Assembly: GCF_947499945.1 (NCBI RefSeq)
Contig: NZ_CANMQD010000004.1
Coordinates: 275,356 to 339,355, forward strand
Reading direction: 5' to 3'
DNA length: 64,000 nucleotides
Source: an uncultured Sulfitobacter sp.
GTDB taxonomy: Bacteria > Pseudomonadota > Alphaproteobacteria > Rhodobacterales > Rhodobacteraceae
Shown here: one piece after another, positions 53,216 to 62,908 of the stretch
Numbering within the stretch: the first letter of the stretch is position 1
How the letters are laid out: each line of letters opens with the position of its first letter
Program-made: the position numbers and the translations under genes
Notes under the pieces: model-generated
Databases searched by the model: none
The model's input: only the letters and a program-made list of their open reading frames with translations
Told to the model about the DNA's origin: nothing

Positions 53216-54373
53216 TTAAACCCGCACCACTTTGACGTCATTCCCAACAGCCGTAAGTGCGATCTTACCCTCGCACAGGGCGACGGCATCATTGCCAAAC
53301 ACTTCGAGGCGCCAGCCACGCATAGCCTGAACATCCCGCGACCCTGCCGCAATTGCATCCAGATCAGAGGCGCTCGCGATCAGCTTGGCCGCAACGCTTG
53401 CGCTTTCGGTTTTGGCCTTGAGCAGCACACGCAGCAGATCGGCCAAAGCAGGATTGACTTGCAGTTTCTCACGGCTTCGGTCGGCCTGTGGCAGATCGTC
53501 GTTAGGACAGGCAAGTCCAGCCGCCACAGCTTTGAGAATACCATCAGCGATATCGCCCTTACGCGCATCGCGCAAAAGCAGACGCGCGCGGCCTAATTCT
53601 TCGTGATTCTTCGGCTTGTTGGAGGCCAATTCCACCATCGCATCATCTTTATAAACACGATTGCGCGGGATATTCCGCTCTTGCGCAAAGGCCTCGCGGA
53701 AGGCTGCTAACTCACGCACAATCCCGAGGAAACGACCAGAATTCGTCCGCGTCTTCACGCGCTTCCACGCATCGCGCGGCGCTGTTATATAGGTGTCAGG
53801 GTTGGTGAGCACTTCAAGCTCTTCTTCGACCCATTTATGCCGTCCTGTCTCTTCCAGTTTCGCGGCCAAAAACTCATAAACCTGACGCAGGTGGGTCACA
53901 TCGGCCAGTGCATATGTCTTTTGTGCATCCGTCAACGGGCGGCGCGACCAATCGGTAAAGCGTGAGGTTTTGTCCACGCCCTCCTTTGCAATCTTACGCA
54001 CCAGTGTCTCATAGCCCACCTGTTCGCCAAAGCCGCAGACCATGGCCGCGACTTGGGTGTCAAACAGCGGCTCGGGAAAAACTTGAGCGTCTACATAAAA
54101 AATTTCGAGGTCTTGCCGCGCTGCATGAAACACTTTCACGACAGCGGTGTCGCGGAACAACTCATAAAGCGGCTCCATCGACAAACCTTCCACCAAAGGA
54201 TCCACTAGCACCGCACCGCTGTCGTCTGTCCCTGGCATGGCCAGTTGTACCAGACAAAGCTTGGAGTAATATGTCCGCTCGCGCAAAAACTCCGTATCTA
54301 CAGTAACAAAGGGATGTTTCGCAGCTTCCGCGCAATAGGCGGCCAGCTCTTCGGTGGTGGTGATCGTACGCAT
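53216..54373 (-). CDS. rnd: Ribonuclease D
   Basis: 385-residue 3'-5' exonuclease that trims tRNA precursors. DEDD-family residues are in FVTVDTEFLRE (near 23), FHAARQDLEIF (near 82) and YALADVTHLRQVY (near 153). An HRDC domain (about 205-285) follows, and the C-terminus is a second helical domain. Family length is normal. Confidence 0.93.
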   Translation of the reverse strand: MRTITTTEELAAYCAEAAKHPFVTVDTEFLRERTYYSKLCLVQLAMPGTDDSGAVLVDPLVEGLSMEPLYELFRDTAVVKVFHAARQDLEIFYVDAQVFPEPLFDTQVAAMVCGFGEQVGYETLVRKIAKEGVDKTSRFTDWSRRPLTDAQKTYALADVTHLRQVYEFLAAKLEETGRHKWVEEELEVLTNPDTYITAPRDAWKRVKTRTNSGRFLGIVRELAAFREAFAQERNIPRNRVYKDDAMVELASNKPKNHEELGRARLLLRDARKGDIADGILKAVAAGLACPNDDLPQADRSREKLQVNPALADLLRVLLKAKTESASVAAKLIASASDLDAIAAGSRDVQAMRGWRLEVFGNDAVALCEGKIALTAVGNDVKVVRV

Positions 54374-54447
54374 AAGGGCAAATATCCTATCTCTGGATTA
54401 AGCGGTACAGAACTGCGCAGGGATTGACCAGCCAGCTTTGCAAAATC

Positions 54448-55044
54448 TCAGGTGTGCAAGATCAATGGTTCCCGCTCCCCCGCAACAAAGCGGCGCAGCA
54501 CAGCGGGGTACAGGCGATGTTCCTGCACCAGCACCCGCGCAGCCAGCGTCTCTGGCGTGTCACCGTCAAGGATGGGCACATGCGCCTGACCTAGAATCGG
54601 CCCGTCATCAAGGGCGGCAGTCACTTCGTGTACGCTGCACCCATGCTCTGTATCGCCTGCCGCCAATGCCCGTGCATGGGTGTGCAACCCTTTGTATTTC
54701 GGCAAAAGTGACGGGTGGATATTGATCATCCGTCCCGTCCATTGATCGATAAACCCACCTGTCAGAACCCGCATAAAACCTGCGAGGCAAATCATGTCGG
54801 GCGCAAACGGTGTCAGTGCGTCGCTGATTGCCGCCTCAAACGCCGCTCGGTCACCGGAAAAAGGTCGGTGGTCGACAACCACGGTAGGCACACCGCGTTC
54901 TTGTGCTCGGATCAAGCCGCCCGCATTTGCATTGTTGGCCAACACAACACAGGGCATACCCTGATGCCCTGCCCGCGCCATATCATCGAGCAGCGCCACC
55001 ATGTTGGATCCGCCACCCGAGATAAACATCGCAACCCGCATCAT
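54448..55044 (-). CDS. purN: PurN, GAR transformylase
   Basis: 198-residue folate-dependent enzyme of purine synthesis. ISGGGSNM (near 9), LAGFMRVL (near 86), the catalytic INIHPSLLPKYKGLHTHARAL (near 106) and HEVTAALDDGPI are diagnostic. The start overlaps the purM stop by 1 nt. Confidence 0.95.
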   Translation of the reverse strand: MMRVAMFISGGGSNMVALLDDMARAGHQGMPCVVLANNANAGGLIRAQERGVPTVVVDHRPFSGDRAAFEAAISDALTPFAPDMICLAGFMRVLTGGFIDQWTGRMINIHPSLLPKYKGLHTHARALAAGDTEHGCSVHEVTAALDDGPILGQAHVPILDGDTPETLAARVLVQEHRLYPAVLRRFVAGEREPLILHT

Positions 55045-56090
55045 CAGACGAGGCTGCCCTCGTAGGCCACGCCTTCTTCTTCGGTAACGGTACCCATCGT
55101 ATAGACTGTCTCGCCCATATCGCTGAGCAGCTTGGCCGCTGCATCTGCCTTGTCCGCAGGCACAACGACGATCATGCCAATGCCAGCGTTATAGGTCTTG
55201 AGCAGTTCCGCCTCATCCATGCCACCATGGGCTGTGAGCCAGCGGAACACAGGGGGCAATTCCCATGCGTTCAGATCAATGGTAGCGCCCAGACCCTCAG
55301 GCAGAACCCGCGGCAAGTTTTCAGTCAAACCACCGCCCGTGATATGAGCCAACGCATTGACCATACCTTCACGTGCCGCAGCCAGCGCAGGCTTTACGTA
55401 AAGTCGTGTGGGCGTCAGCAAGGCCTCACCAAGCGTGCCAGCATCCCACGGGCACGGATCGTCCCATTTCATACCGGAGTGCTCAACAATCACGCGCACA
55501 AGGCTATAGCCGTTTGAATGCACGCCGTCACTGGCCAGCCCCAACAATACATCGCCCGCCGCCACATTGGCAGGCAGCGTGCCGCCCCGCTCCATCGCGC
55601 CTACGCTAAAGCCCGCAAGATCGAAATCGCCCTCGGGATACATGCCGGGCATCTCTGCCGTCTCGCCGCCAATGAGCGCACAACCAGACAATTCACAGCC
55701 CTTGGCAATGCCCTCGATGATCCGCGTGGCGGTATCCAGCTCCAGCTTGCCCGTGGCAAAGTAATCGAGGAAGAACAAAGGCTCGGCACCTTGGCACACC
55801 AGATCGTTGACGCACATTGCAACCAGATCGATGCCAACACCGTCCACATTGCCCGTATCAATTGCAATCCGCAGCTTGGTCCCGACACCGTCCGTGGCTG
55901 CAACCAGCACTGGATCATCATATCCCGCCGCCTTGAGATCAAAGAGCGCGCCGAAACCTCCCAGCCCAGACATCACACCAGCCCGCGTTGTGCGCTTGGC
56001 CGCAGGTTTGATCCGCTCCACAAGCGCATTGCCCGCATCAATATCCACACCCGCATCCGCGTAAGTGATCCCGTTCTGTCGCTCAGTCAT
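55044..56090 (-). CDS. purM: PurM, AIR synthetase
   Basis: 348-residue ATP-dependent cyclase forming aminoimidazole ribotide. Segments [23 protein letters not shown] (near 68), [11 protein letters not shown] (near 140) and the C-terminal [13 protein letters not shown] are typical. ATG 56090 chosen over TTG 56096. Confidence 0.95.
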   Translation of the reverse strand: MTERQNGITYADAGVDIDAGNALVERIKPAAKRTTRAGVMSGLGGFGALFDLKAAGYDDPVLVAATDGVGTKLRIAIDTGNVDGVGIDLVAMCVNDLVCQGAEPLFFLDYFATGKLELDTATRIIEGIAKGCELSGCALIGGETAEMPGMYPEGDFDLAGFSVGAMERGGTLPANVAAGDVLLGLASDGVHSNGYSLVRVIVEHSGMKWDDPCPWDAGTLGEALLTPTRLYVKPALAAAREGMVNALAHITGGGLTENLPRVLPEGLGATIDLNAWELPPVFRWLTAHGGMDEAELLKTYNAGIGMIVVVPADKADAAAKLLSDMGETVYTMGTVTEEEGVAYEGSLV

Positions 56091-56204
56091 TCTCAAAAGC
56101 CTCTGGCTGGAAAATCCGTTGCCCTGCGACCTAAATCATATCGCCCCCCGCCGCAACGCAAACCCTTGACGAAACCGCCAGACCGCAATACCCAATCCAC
56201 AGGC

Positions 56205-56281
56205 GGGCCTGTAGCTCAGTTGGTTAGAGCAGAGCGCTCATAACGCTTTGGTCGTAGGTTCGAGTCCTACCGGGCCTACCA
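56205..56281 (+). tRNA. tRNA with CAU anticodon (tRNA-Ile2 or Met)
   Basis: Cloverleaf starting GGGCCTGTAGCTCAG, with anticodon loop CTCATAA and T-loop TTCGAGT, encoded CCA. The CAU anticodon means Met, or Ile with lysidine. The TTGGTCG variable region resembles tRNA-Ile2; Met elongator is the alternative. 77 nt. Confidence 0.85.
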
Positions 56282-56408
56282 TCCCACCGCCACAACCCGC
56301 TTGAATGAGCGAGAAGACCCAACCGGAAAGGGCAGTTTTCTTCCTTTGCCAAATAAAACTCAATTCGTCTGAGACGACACGGACAGCATGTGCAAAAAAA
56401 CTGCACTC

Positions 56409-57728
56409 TCAGCGTGCAATGACAATGTCTGCCCGTAGCCCGCCCAAACGCTCTGAAACACCCAGCCGCAGTACCCCGCCATGGCTTCGTGCAACGTCCA
56501 CTGCAATCGCAAGGCCAAGGCCTACGCCGCCGCCCTTGTCCTGATTGCGCGCAGGATCAAGCCGCGTGAAGGGCTTGGTAGCCTGTTCCCGCTGGTGCTC
56601 TGGAATGCCGGGCCCGTCATCCTCCACCCTGATACGCAGGGTTTTTTCGGTAAGCAGAACAGAAACTTCTGCACGCGCACCGTATCGCACCCCATTCGAG
56701 ATCAGGTTATCAACTGCACGGCGCATCGCCACTTCACGCAGCATGACCGTCCCTGCCCCTTCGCCCTCCCGCGCAAGCAGAACTACGTCACGGCCCGCAC
56801 GCTGCGCGCTCTCGACAATCTCGTCCACCATCACAATCGGGTCCACAGGCTCTGGCTCTCCCTCAGCCGCCCCTTTGGCAAAACTCAAAAATTCGTCCAG
56901 CATCCCCTGCATGTCAGCCACATCGCGCAGCAACAGCTCTGCGTCCTCATCGTCCAGCATTGCAAGTCCGAGACGCAAGCGCGTCAGCGGCGTGCGCAAA
57001 TCGTGGCTCACACCCGACAACATCAATGTCCGCTGCTCGATATGCCGCTCGATCCGGTTGCGCATGTCGACAAAGGCATTCCCAGCCGCACGCAACTCGA
57101 CCGCGCCAGCAGGTGTATAGGGTACGTGACGCCCGCGGCCAAAAGCCTCTGCTGCGCGTGCCAACCGCTTGATCGGGCGCAGCTGATTGCGCAGGTAAAT
57201 AATTGCAATGATTGTCATCACGAGGCCAAATGCGATGGTATAGACGAACATCTGATGCGGGTTGGCGGCCGAAATACGCCGTCGGTCAAAACCGATTTGC
57301 ATCAATCCATGGCGGCTTTGCACATAGACGTCCACCCGGCTACCCTCAGCCAAATTCACGGCAATGATGCTCTGCAGCTGCTCAGACAAACGGCGTGTCA
57401 GAACACTGCCCGAATAATCATACCAGACGCGGGCATTTTCAGGTGCGACATCGGGCGCGGGCGCAAGCGAGATTTCCAGTAAGCCCAACTGGCTCTGCAC
57501 ATCGCGTATCGCTTGCTCAGCTGTGAGCGCACTGTCCGTCACCTCCAACACCAAAGCCAATTCCCGAACAACCGTGTCCGTCATCTGAAGGGTAACCCCC
57601 TCAAAATGGCGCTGTGCAAAGATGACCGTCACCACCAATTGCAAGATGACAACGGGCAATAGCAGGATGAGCGCAGCACGCCCGTAAATGCCACGCGGCA
57701 TATAGTGTTTGAGCAATTCAAAGGACAT
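56409..57728 (-). CDS. EnvZ-like sensor histidine kinase
   Basis: 439-residue inner-membrane kinase. Two helices (about 18-40 and 160-180) enclose a periplasmic domain, followed by a HAMP (about 180-235), the phosphoacceptor histidine in SGVSHDLRTPLTRL (near 246) and an ATPase with DDGPGIP near 372 and GGVGLGLAI near 403. The HisKA region resembles EnvZ. No response-regulator gene is adjacent: the gene diverges from an MBL hydrolase and ends next to a tRNA. The partner must be elsewhere. Confidence 0.85.
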   Translation of the reverse strand: MSFELLKHYMPRGIYGRAALILLLPVVILQLVVTVIFAQRHFEGVTLQMTDTVVRELALVLEVTDSALTAEQAIRDVQSQLGLLEISLAPAPDVAPENARVWYDYSGSVLTRRLSEQLQSIIAVNLAEGSRVDVYVQSRHGLMQIGFDRRRISAANPHQMFVYTIAFGLVMTIIAIIYLRNQLRPIKRLARAAEAFGRGRHVPYTPAGAVELRAAGNAFVDMRNRIERHIEQRTLMLSGVSHDLRTPLTRLRLGLAMLDDEDAELLLRDVADMQGMLDEFLSFAKGAAEGEPEPVDPIVMVDEIVESAQRAGRDVVLLAREGEGAGTVMLREVAMRRAVDNLISNGVRYGARAEVSVLLTEKTLRIRVEDDGPGIPEHQREQATKPFTRLDPARNQDKGGGVGLGLAIAVDVARSHGGVLRLGVSERLGGLRADIVIAR

Positions 57729-57772
57729 GCGCTAAACGTAAAGCCTGACTGTCCCAAGCGAAAGGCCAAACC

Positions 57773-58693
57773 ATGTTGCCCCCAGATGACTTTGATCCCC
57801 CGATAGGACATGCCGAACACCTTGAGCATGGATTACGCCGCATCGTTGCGCCCAATCCCTCCCCGATGACCTATCGCGGCACCAACACCTATGTTCTGGG
57901 CACCACAGCGTTGGCAGTCATCGACCCTGGCCCACAAAACATTCAACACCTTGAAGCGATTCTGTCAGCGGTCGGCGCAGGCCAACACGTCAGCCACATT
58001 ATTGTGACACACACCCATCTTGACCACTCCCCCCTTGCCCGCGACCTCGCTGCACAGACTGGCGCCCCGATCATCGCCTTTGGGGATGCACAGGCTGGTC
58101 GTTCAGATGTGATGCAAAAACTTGCAGCCACTGGTGTTGTAGGTGGCGGCGAAGGCATTGATACCGCGTTCGAACCCGATCAGATCGTGGCCGACGGTGA
58201 GATCATTCAGGGGGCCGACTGGACCCTCGAAGTCATCCACACTCCCGGTCATATCGGCAATCACATCTCGCTGGCATGGAATGATGTTTGTTTCACAGCC
58301 GATCATGTCATGGGCTGGGCCTCGTCTCTTGTTTCACCACCTGACGGAGACCTCACAGATTTCATGCAGTCCTGCGAGCGGCTGCAGAAGCGCGCCTGGC
58401 GCGTTTTTTATCCAGGTCATGGTGCCCAAGTAGATGATACTGCGGCCCGCCTTGACTGGCTCATCACCCACCGACGCAGCCGTGAGGCTGCCATCCTCGA
58501 AGCACTCGCTAAAGGGCCGGCAAACGCTCCCACCCTCGCTGCCGCGATTTATACTGAAACACCGCCCGCACTTTTAGGCGCAGCTACCCGCAACGTCCTC
58601 GCCCAGCTAATCGACCTGCACAGCCGCAGTCTCGCAACCCATATAGCCCCCCTTTCAGAAGACGCGATTTTCAACCTCATCCCGCAACCTTAA
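57773..58693 (+). CDS. MBL-fold metallohydrolase
   Basis: 306-residue metallo-beta-lactamase-fold hydrolase. The zinc motif THTHLDHS (HxHxDH, near 82) and later HTPGHIGNH (near 160) and PGHGAQ ligands are intact. A C-terminal helical domain (about 225-290) resembles the LACTB2-like group. The substrate is unknown. It lies 44 nt from the divergent kinase gene. Confidence 0.88.
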   Translation: MLPPDDFDPPIGHAEHLEHGLRRIVAPNPSPMTYRGTNTYVLGTTALAVIDPGPQNIQHLEAILSAVGAGQHVSHIIVTHTHLDHSPLARDLAAQTGAPIIAFGDAQAGRSDVMQKLAATGVVGGGEGIDTAFEPDQIVADGEIIQGADWTLEVIHTPGHIGNHISLAWNDVCFTADHVMGWASSLVSPPDGDLTDFMQSCERLQKRAWRVFYPGHGAQVDDTAARLDWLITHRRSREAAILEALAKGPANAPTLAAAIYTETPPALLGAATRNVLAQLIDLHSRSLATHIAPLSEDAIFNLIPQP

Positions 58694-58762
58694 CTTTTTT
58701 CTCAAAACCTCCGAAATCCCTCTGGACGCGCCAAAATCCCGCCGCTATACGATGCGAACCGT

Positions 58763-58837
58763 TCCGACGTAGCTCAGCGGTAGAGCAGTTGACTGTTAAT
58801 CAATTGGTCGTAGGTTCGATCCCTACCGTCGGAGCCA
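58763..58837 (+). tRNA. tRNA-Asn(GTT), likely island insertion site
   Basis: Cloverleaf starting TCCGACG, ending CGTCGGAGCCA, with anticodon loop CTGTTAA, giving GTT for Asn. An integrase gene starts 131 nt downstream on the same strand, a classic tRNA attachment arrangement. Confidence 0.95.
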
Positions 58838-58968
58838 TTTCACCTTAAGTAGTTGAATTGGCAAATAAATACTGCTTCGGCGGCGTTTGTCATACGGAAC
58901 TGTCATACATATGACACTTCATTTGTTATTTCTGATCTCTTTGGCGTCCTTTTCAGGAGCCGGACATT

Positions 58969-60840
58969 ATGGGACTACAAAGCCACCTCATTCGACGCAA
59001 TGCGAGCTATGCGTGGCGTAGACGCCTGCCCGCGCAGATCGGTGGTGGCCTGATGCAAATCAGCTTGCGCACCAACGATCCTGACACTGCCAAACGCATC
59101 GCATCGGTTGTTTCTGCAGAAAGTACGCGTACATTTGATCTTATGATGACACATGGCCTTTCAAAACCTGACGCACGCCGCCTTCTCACTTCAGTCATTG
59201 AGCGTGAATTGGCGCGGATTTCTCATGCACAGATGGTGCGTGCAGATGATCCCAACCCGTCCGCGTGGCAAGACGACCAGTCCCATGACTGGGCAATGGG
59301 GCAAGCCCTGCAACTGCTGGCGCTGCGTGGCGCGTCTGGAGTTGACCTCACAGATCAGGACCGTGGTGCATTCCGGAATGACGGTAAAACGGATTCGGAC
59401 ATCAACCGCTTGGAATTGGCTCTTGAGATTGAATCTCAAGCGTTCAGACATCCGCCCATGAGCGGTCCCAACACCCGGGTTAAGCAAGCGATGGAACGTG
59501 CGCTGGACCGGCATGACTTTACCAACATGGAATATCTTGAGGGCCGTAAGATTTACATGAATGGGCGTGGCGCGGGTCTACTCGCCGCGCACAAGGGCGA
59601 CAGTAGTTCGGCAGATGCAATGGATTTGGCCGAACGCCTCATGCAATCTGATCAAGCACCTGTTGAGCAGATCGAAGTTGAGCCAGCAGAACAAGCCCAA
59701 CCAGCACCCGTTAAGGCTTCAAATGCAAAGCCCTTTGGTAATAGCTATGACCCAAAGATCACATCCCTGATTGAACGCCTGATGGATCAAAAGCGACGCC
59801 TTGAGAATTCGACACAAATGATTGAGCAGATGGAGAAAACACTCCTGATGTTTATTGAAGCCACCGGGGTCGAAGACATCAACAATCTGCAACAAGTCCA
59901 CGTCGCTCAATATGTCGACATGTTGCATGAGTTGCCCAAGTACTACCGTCGCTCATCAAAGACGCGCCATATGTCATTGAAACAAATCCTGAAAGCCGCC
60001 AAATCCAGTGCTCAAAAACCGGAAGGCCTGTCAGTCACAACAATCAATCGTAACATTGATTATCTCGGACAGCTTCTCAAAAAGGCCCGCTCGGAAGGCT
60101 TCACCTCACCCAATCACATCGATCTTGACGCCCTGCGCCTGCGCAAACAAGGCCGCGAGCGGGATGAATGCCCGCCGTTCACGCTCGAAGATGCACAAGA
60201 TATCTTTTCGCACGCGGTCTGGCATGGCGCAGCTTCGAAACGAGACTGGCAGGTTCCCGGACAACACGTTGTTCGTGATGGCCTCTTCTGGATTCCGGCA
60301 ATTGCCGCGCTATCAGGTGCAAGACGCGCAGAGATCGCAGGATTGCAGCTTGATGACATTGAGGAGATGGAAGGCATTCCGTGCTTACGTATTCGCGAGA
60401 ACACCAATCGGAGCATCAAGACTTTTGGCTCAGAACGCGACCTCCCTCTCCATCCGCAACTTCTGGAACTGGGGTTTATGGACTATGCCAAGCGCCTGCG
60501 TGACGACGGTCAGACCGACCTGTTCCCTGATATGAAACCCGGAACTGGAACCAAGGATAAATGGGGCGGTAAAATCGACTATCGCTTCCGGCAGGTACTG
60601 GATAATCGCCTGACGGAAGGTAGAAACGGCAAAAGCTTCAAGTCCTTTCGTCACTATGTGATTACCCAGCTTGGACGCAGCAAAACGGTTGCAGAAAACG
60701 TCCGTAAAGACATCGTCGGGCATGTCGGCGGCAGCATGACTGCTGAACGGTACACTGAAACCGCGAGTCTGGCCGAAAAGCTCGATGCGATCAGCACCCT
60801 CGCGCGCTTACCAATCGCAAGTCCAGTCGACCATTCTTGA
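58969..60840 (+). CDS. Large tyrosine recombinase / island integrase
   Basis: 623-residue site-specific integrase. The N-terminus (HLIRRNASYAWRRRLP) resembles DUF6538-type integrases. The catalytic domain has box I arginine in SGARRAEIAGL (near 451). Box II reads FKSFRHYV, with lysine (558) where most integrases have histidine and the conserved arginine at 561. His585 (VGHVGG) and the nucleophile tyrosine (595) in AERYTE are intact. It follows tRNA-Asn, suggesting integration of an island there. Good ribosome site CAGGAG. Confidence 0.9.
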   Translation: MGLQSHLIRRNASYAWRRRLPAQIGGGLMQISLRTNDPDTAKRIASVVSAESTRTFDLMMTHGLSKPDARRLLTSVIERELARISHAQMVRADDPNPSAWQDDQSHDWAMGQALQLLALRGASGVDLTDQDRGAFRNDGKTDSDINRLELALEIESQAFRHPPMSGPNTRVKQAMERALDRHDFTNMEYLEGRKIYMNGRGAGLLAAHKGDSSSADAMDLAERLMQSDQAPVEQIEVEPAEQAQPAPVKASNAKPFGNSYDPKITSLIERLMDQKRRLENSTQMIEQMEKTLLMFIEATGVEDINNLQQVHVAQYVDMLHELPKYYRRSSKTRHMSLKQILKAAKSSAQKPEGLSVTTINRNIDYLGQLLKKARSEGFTSPNHIDLDALRLRKQGRERDECPPFTLEDAQDIFSHAVWHGAASKRDWQVPGQHVVRDGLFWIPAIAALSGARRAEIAGLQLDDIEEMEGIPCLRIRENTNRSIKTFGSERDLPLHPQLLELGFMDYAKRLRDDGQTDLFPDMKPGTGTKDKWGGKIDYRFRQVLDNRLTEGRNGKSFKSFRHYVITQLGRSKTVAENVRKDIVGHVGGSMTAERYTETASLAEKLDAISTLARLPIASPVDHS

Positions 60841-61234
60841 GATCATTATTGCAGAAAAGTACATTCTGGATATGAACAAGTGACTTTCTAACCAAGGGCG
60901 TCCTCTATAGATTGACCAACCCAAAGCTTTGGCCTTGGGGTTCAGGTAAAAGCGAACGCCAGAGCTGGCTCGTCGCAATTTAACATCCACAAGGTCTGCA
61001 ATGCCGAACTTTCCGCTGTTCGCTGCAAGTGCGAATGTCCCTATATTTTGACAAGCCACCGGACACGAGCGGCCCTTAGCTGCCGTTCACGCAAGCCCTC
61101 GCCGCCGAAGTGCAACTTCCCCGAAGCGGACATTGGCTTGCAAATGCAGCTTTATGCGTGGATGGACGGCCGCAATGCGGGACGAAGCCGACATTACACC
61201 AACAGTTACCAAAGGTGTTCCTCACGCTCGACAC
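60841..61234. other. Gene-poor stretch after integrase
   Basis: No credible gene in these 394 nt. Short shared words typical of Rhodobacteraceae intergenic repeats occur: AGCGGACAT at 61125-61133 and GCTGCCGTTCA at 61080-61090. Confidence 0.5.
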
Positions 61235-61474
61235 TTATGAGCGAGGAAACACGCCAAACAACAGCAAGCCGCTGGAAAGTATCACTGCAAATACCAAAAG
61301 CACCTTCCGGTTAAACCTGTAGCTTACGTGAGTTGGATCACGAAGCTCCCAGTGGTTAAACGGTTGAACGAAAAAATGCCTGTAGAAAGTGAAAACCATA
61401 AAGCTGAAAAAGGCGATCATCCAGATGCCTTCCGCAACCACCATTGCGTATTCAATAACGTCTTGACTTACCAT
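61235..61474 (-). CDS. Small two-helix membrane protein
   Basis: 79-residue protein with two strongly hydrophobic helices (about 12-32 and 57-75) separated by a hydrophilic loop with HFFVQPFNHWELRDP. GGAG lies about 9 nt before ATG 61474. It reads like a real membrane protein in otherwise gene-poor DNA. Function unknown. Confidence 0.6.
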   Translation of the reverse strand: MVSQDVIEYAMVVAEGIWMIAFFSFMVFTFYRHFFVQPFNHWELRDPTHVSYRFNRKVLLVFAVILSSGLLLFGVFPRS

Positions 61475-61879
61475 TCTCAGTGTCTCCTGTCCTCACGATA
61501 TTTCTGCATGTACACCAATGTCATGCAAGGGCTCAAACCGGACTTGCGGCGATGCGGCACGCAAATCTTGACCTTGCAGGCTTCGCCGCGCCCAACCGGA
61601 TGACCGGTCCCAGCCCAAAGCGGACATGGCCAAACGAAACCTTGGGCGGATTGCGTACCTTCGCTGCGCCCGCTAACTAAACTGGGCAATTTGAAGAAAG
61701 CGGACGCTCAGGGCTCTGACCCAGCTTTTTCGATGTGCACCGCAGCGAACGGCAGCAAGGAGCCCAAGAGTGCCCAATGCTGCGGAGTGTTTGAACGACT
61801 GCTGTTTCGCCAGAGGTCAAAAATTCGCCACTATATTGTGTTGATATTTGACTGATCTTGATAGCGAAAGGCAGTCAAA
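61475..61879. other. Intergenic region with repeat words
   Basis: Contains AGCGGACAT (61619-61627), AGCGGACGC (61699-61707) and one copy of the 29-bp direct repeat (61739-61767). No credible gene. AT-rich 61800-61870 probably holds the promoter of the next gene. Confidence 0.5.
61739..61767. repeat. 29-bp direct repeat, copy 1
   Basis: Begins ACCGCAGCGAAC and ends AGGAGCCCAA; identical to 63009-63037. The two copies flank the unrecognised gene at 61880-62908. Confidence 0.85.
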
Positions 61880-62908
61880 ATGCTTATGAATTTGTTGGGA
61901 AAATCAAATCATCTTCCGTATCTTGCCCTTCGGGCACCGGCGCAGAAAATGATCCGGCGTAAGCAACTCCCGTCGATTGAAGAGCTTCGAAACACGATAA
62001 GTAAAGGCTCCGCTCTCGTGTCTTCATGGGCTTACGCTGAAAGTGGTCGCAAGAAAGCCGGTTCCCGGATACCACGTGGGCCCAGTATTGAGGAATTTCT
62101 CAGTGAAGTATCCGAAGAAATCAGACTTGTTCAGCCGATTACCAAAGGCAAAGGTATGAGCATTGATCAATTGGCCGAGCGTGCAACAATTTATCGTCTG
62201 ATCTTATCGCCAATGACAGATGTTGAGAATGTCATCGCCCTGTTCAAGGACAAGGATGCAGCTCGCGCACTTCGATCTCGTGTTGATATGCTTAAGGGAA
62301 AGGTTGACACATTTGAAGCTCAGAAAAGAGCCTATCAGAAAGCCATGATGGACTGGGAACATCAAGGAAACATCGCGCGTTATCACGAAGAAGATGACTT
62401 TATAGGATTGCTTCAAGACGCTGATACCCTTGATCGGGATCTTTGGCACGTGGTTGCTTGTGAAATAGAACGTGGCGTTAAGGTAGATGAAGATGCACTT
62501 TTCTGGGCGTTATCCCAACCTTCCTGTGATCATGCAACCGTTGCGGCTTTCGTGCAAAAATACATAGAGCAAGGATACGCAGCTTCGCGGGTTGCAAGGG
62601 AGAGCAAGAAAAACAGTTCCCAGTTTGCCGATGCGTTTGCAGCCGTTATTCAACGTTGGAATGACGGGCTTTATGAGACAGCAACTCTGGATCTCACAAA
62701 CTGGAATTTCAAAGCTTGTGAAGCAGCCTTTCTCAAACAACGCGAAAAGGCGAGGGATACGCTCGGCCGGGAGGCATGGAGCGTTCCTAAGGATCTGTTT
62801 AGAGCATTTCCCGGAAATTCACCGCAACCGCATTTATACTATCGCCATGGTATGGGACTGATGGAATTACCACCTCGCCTCGAAGACTATTTTACGTCTG
62901 GCGATTGA
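61880..62908 (+). CDS. Unrecognised accessory protein
   Basis: 342-residue soluble protein, largely helical, with no signal peptide. A middle coiled-coil-like region (about 115-160) is followed by RWNDGLYETATLDLTNWNF near 275, and the C-terminus ends HGMGLMELPPRLEDYF. AAAGG precedes ATG 61880 (ATG 61886 also possible). Base composition is lower in GC than the neighbouring core genes. No family recognised. It lies in island DNA between two copies of a 29-bp repeat. Confidence 0.7.
   Translation: MLMNLLGKSNHLPYLALRAPAQKMIRRKQLPSIEELRNTISKGSALVSSWAYAESGRKKAGSRIPRGPSIEEFLSEVSEEIRLVQPITKGKGMSIDQLAERATIYRLILSPMTDVENVIALFKDKDAARALRSRVDMLKGKVDTFEAQKRAYQKAMMDWEHQGNIARYHEEDDFIGLLQDADTLDRDLWHVVACEIERGVKVDEDALFWALSQPSCDHATVAAFVQKYIEQGYAASRVARESKKNSSQFADAFAAVIQRWNDGLYETATLDLTNWNFKACEAAFLKQREKARDTLGREAWSVPKDLFRAFPGNSPQPHLYYRHGMGLMELPPRLEDYFTSGD

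Noticed and set aside
56481..57482. 333-codon frame opposite the EnvZ-like kinase
   Set aside because: Antisense shadow, His/Arg/Gln rich, no motif.
61477..61689. 70-codon minus-strand frame
   Set aside because: Overlaps repeat words, no ribosome site, composition not protein-like.
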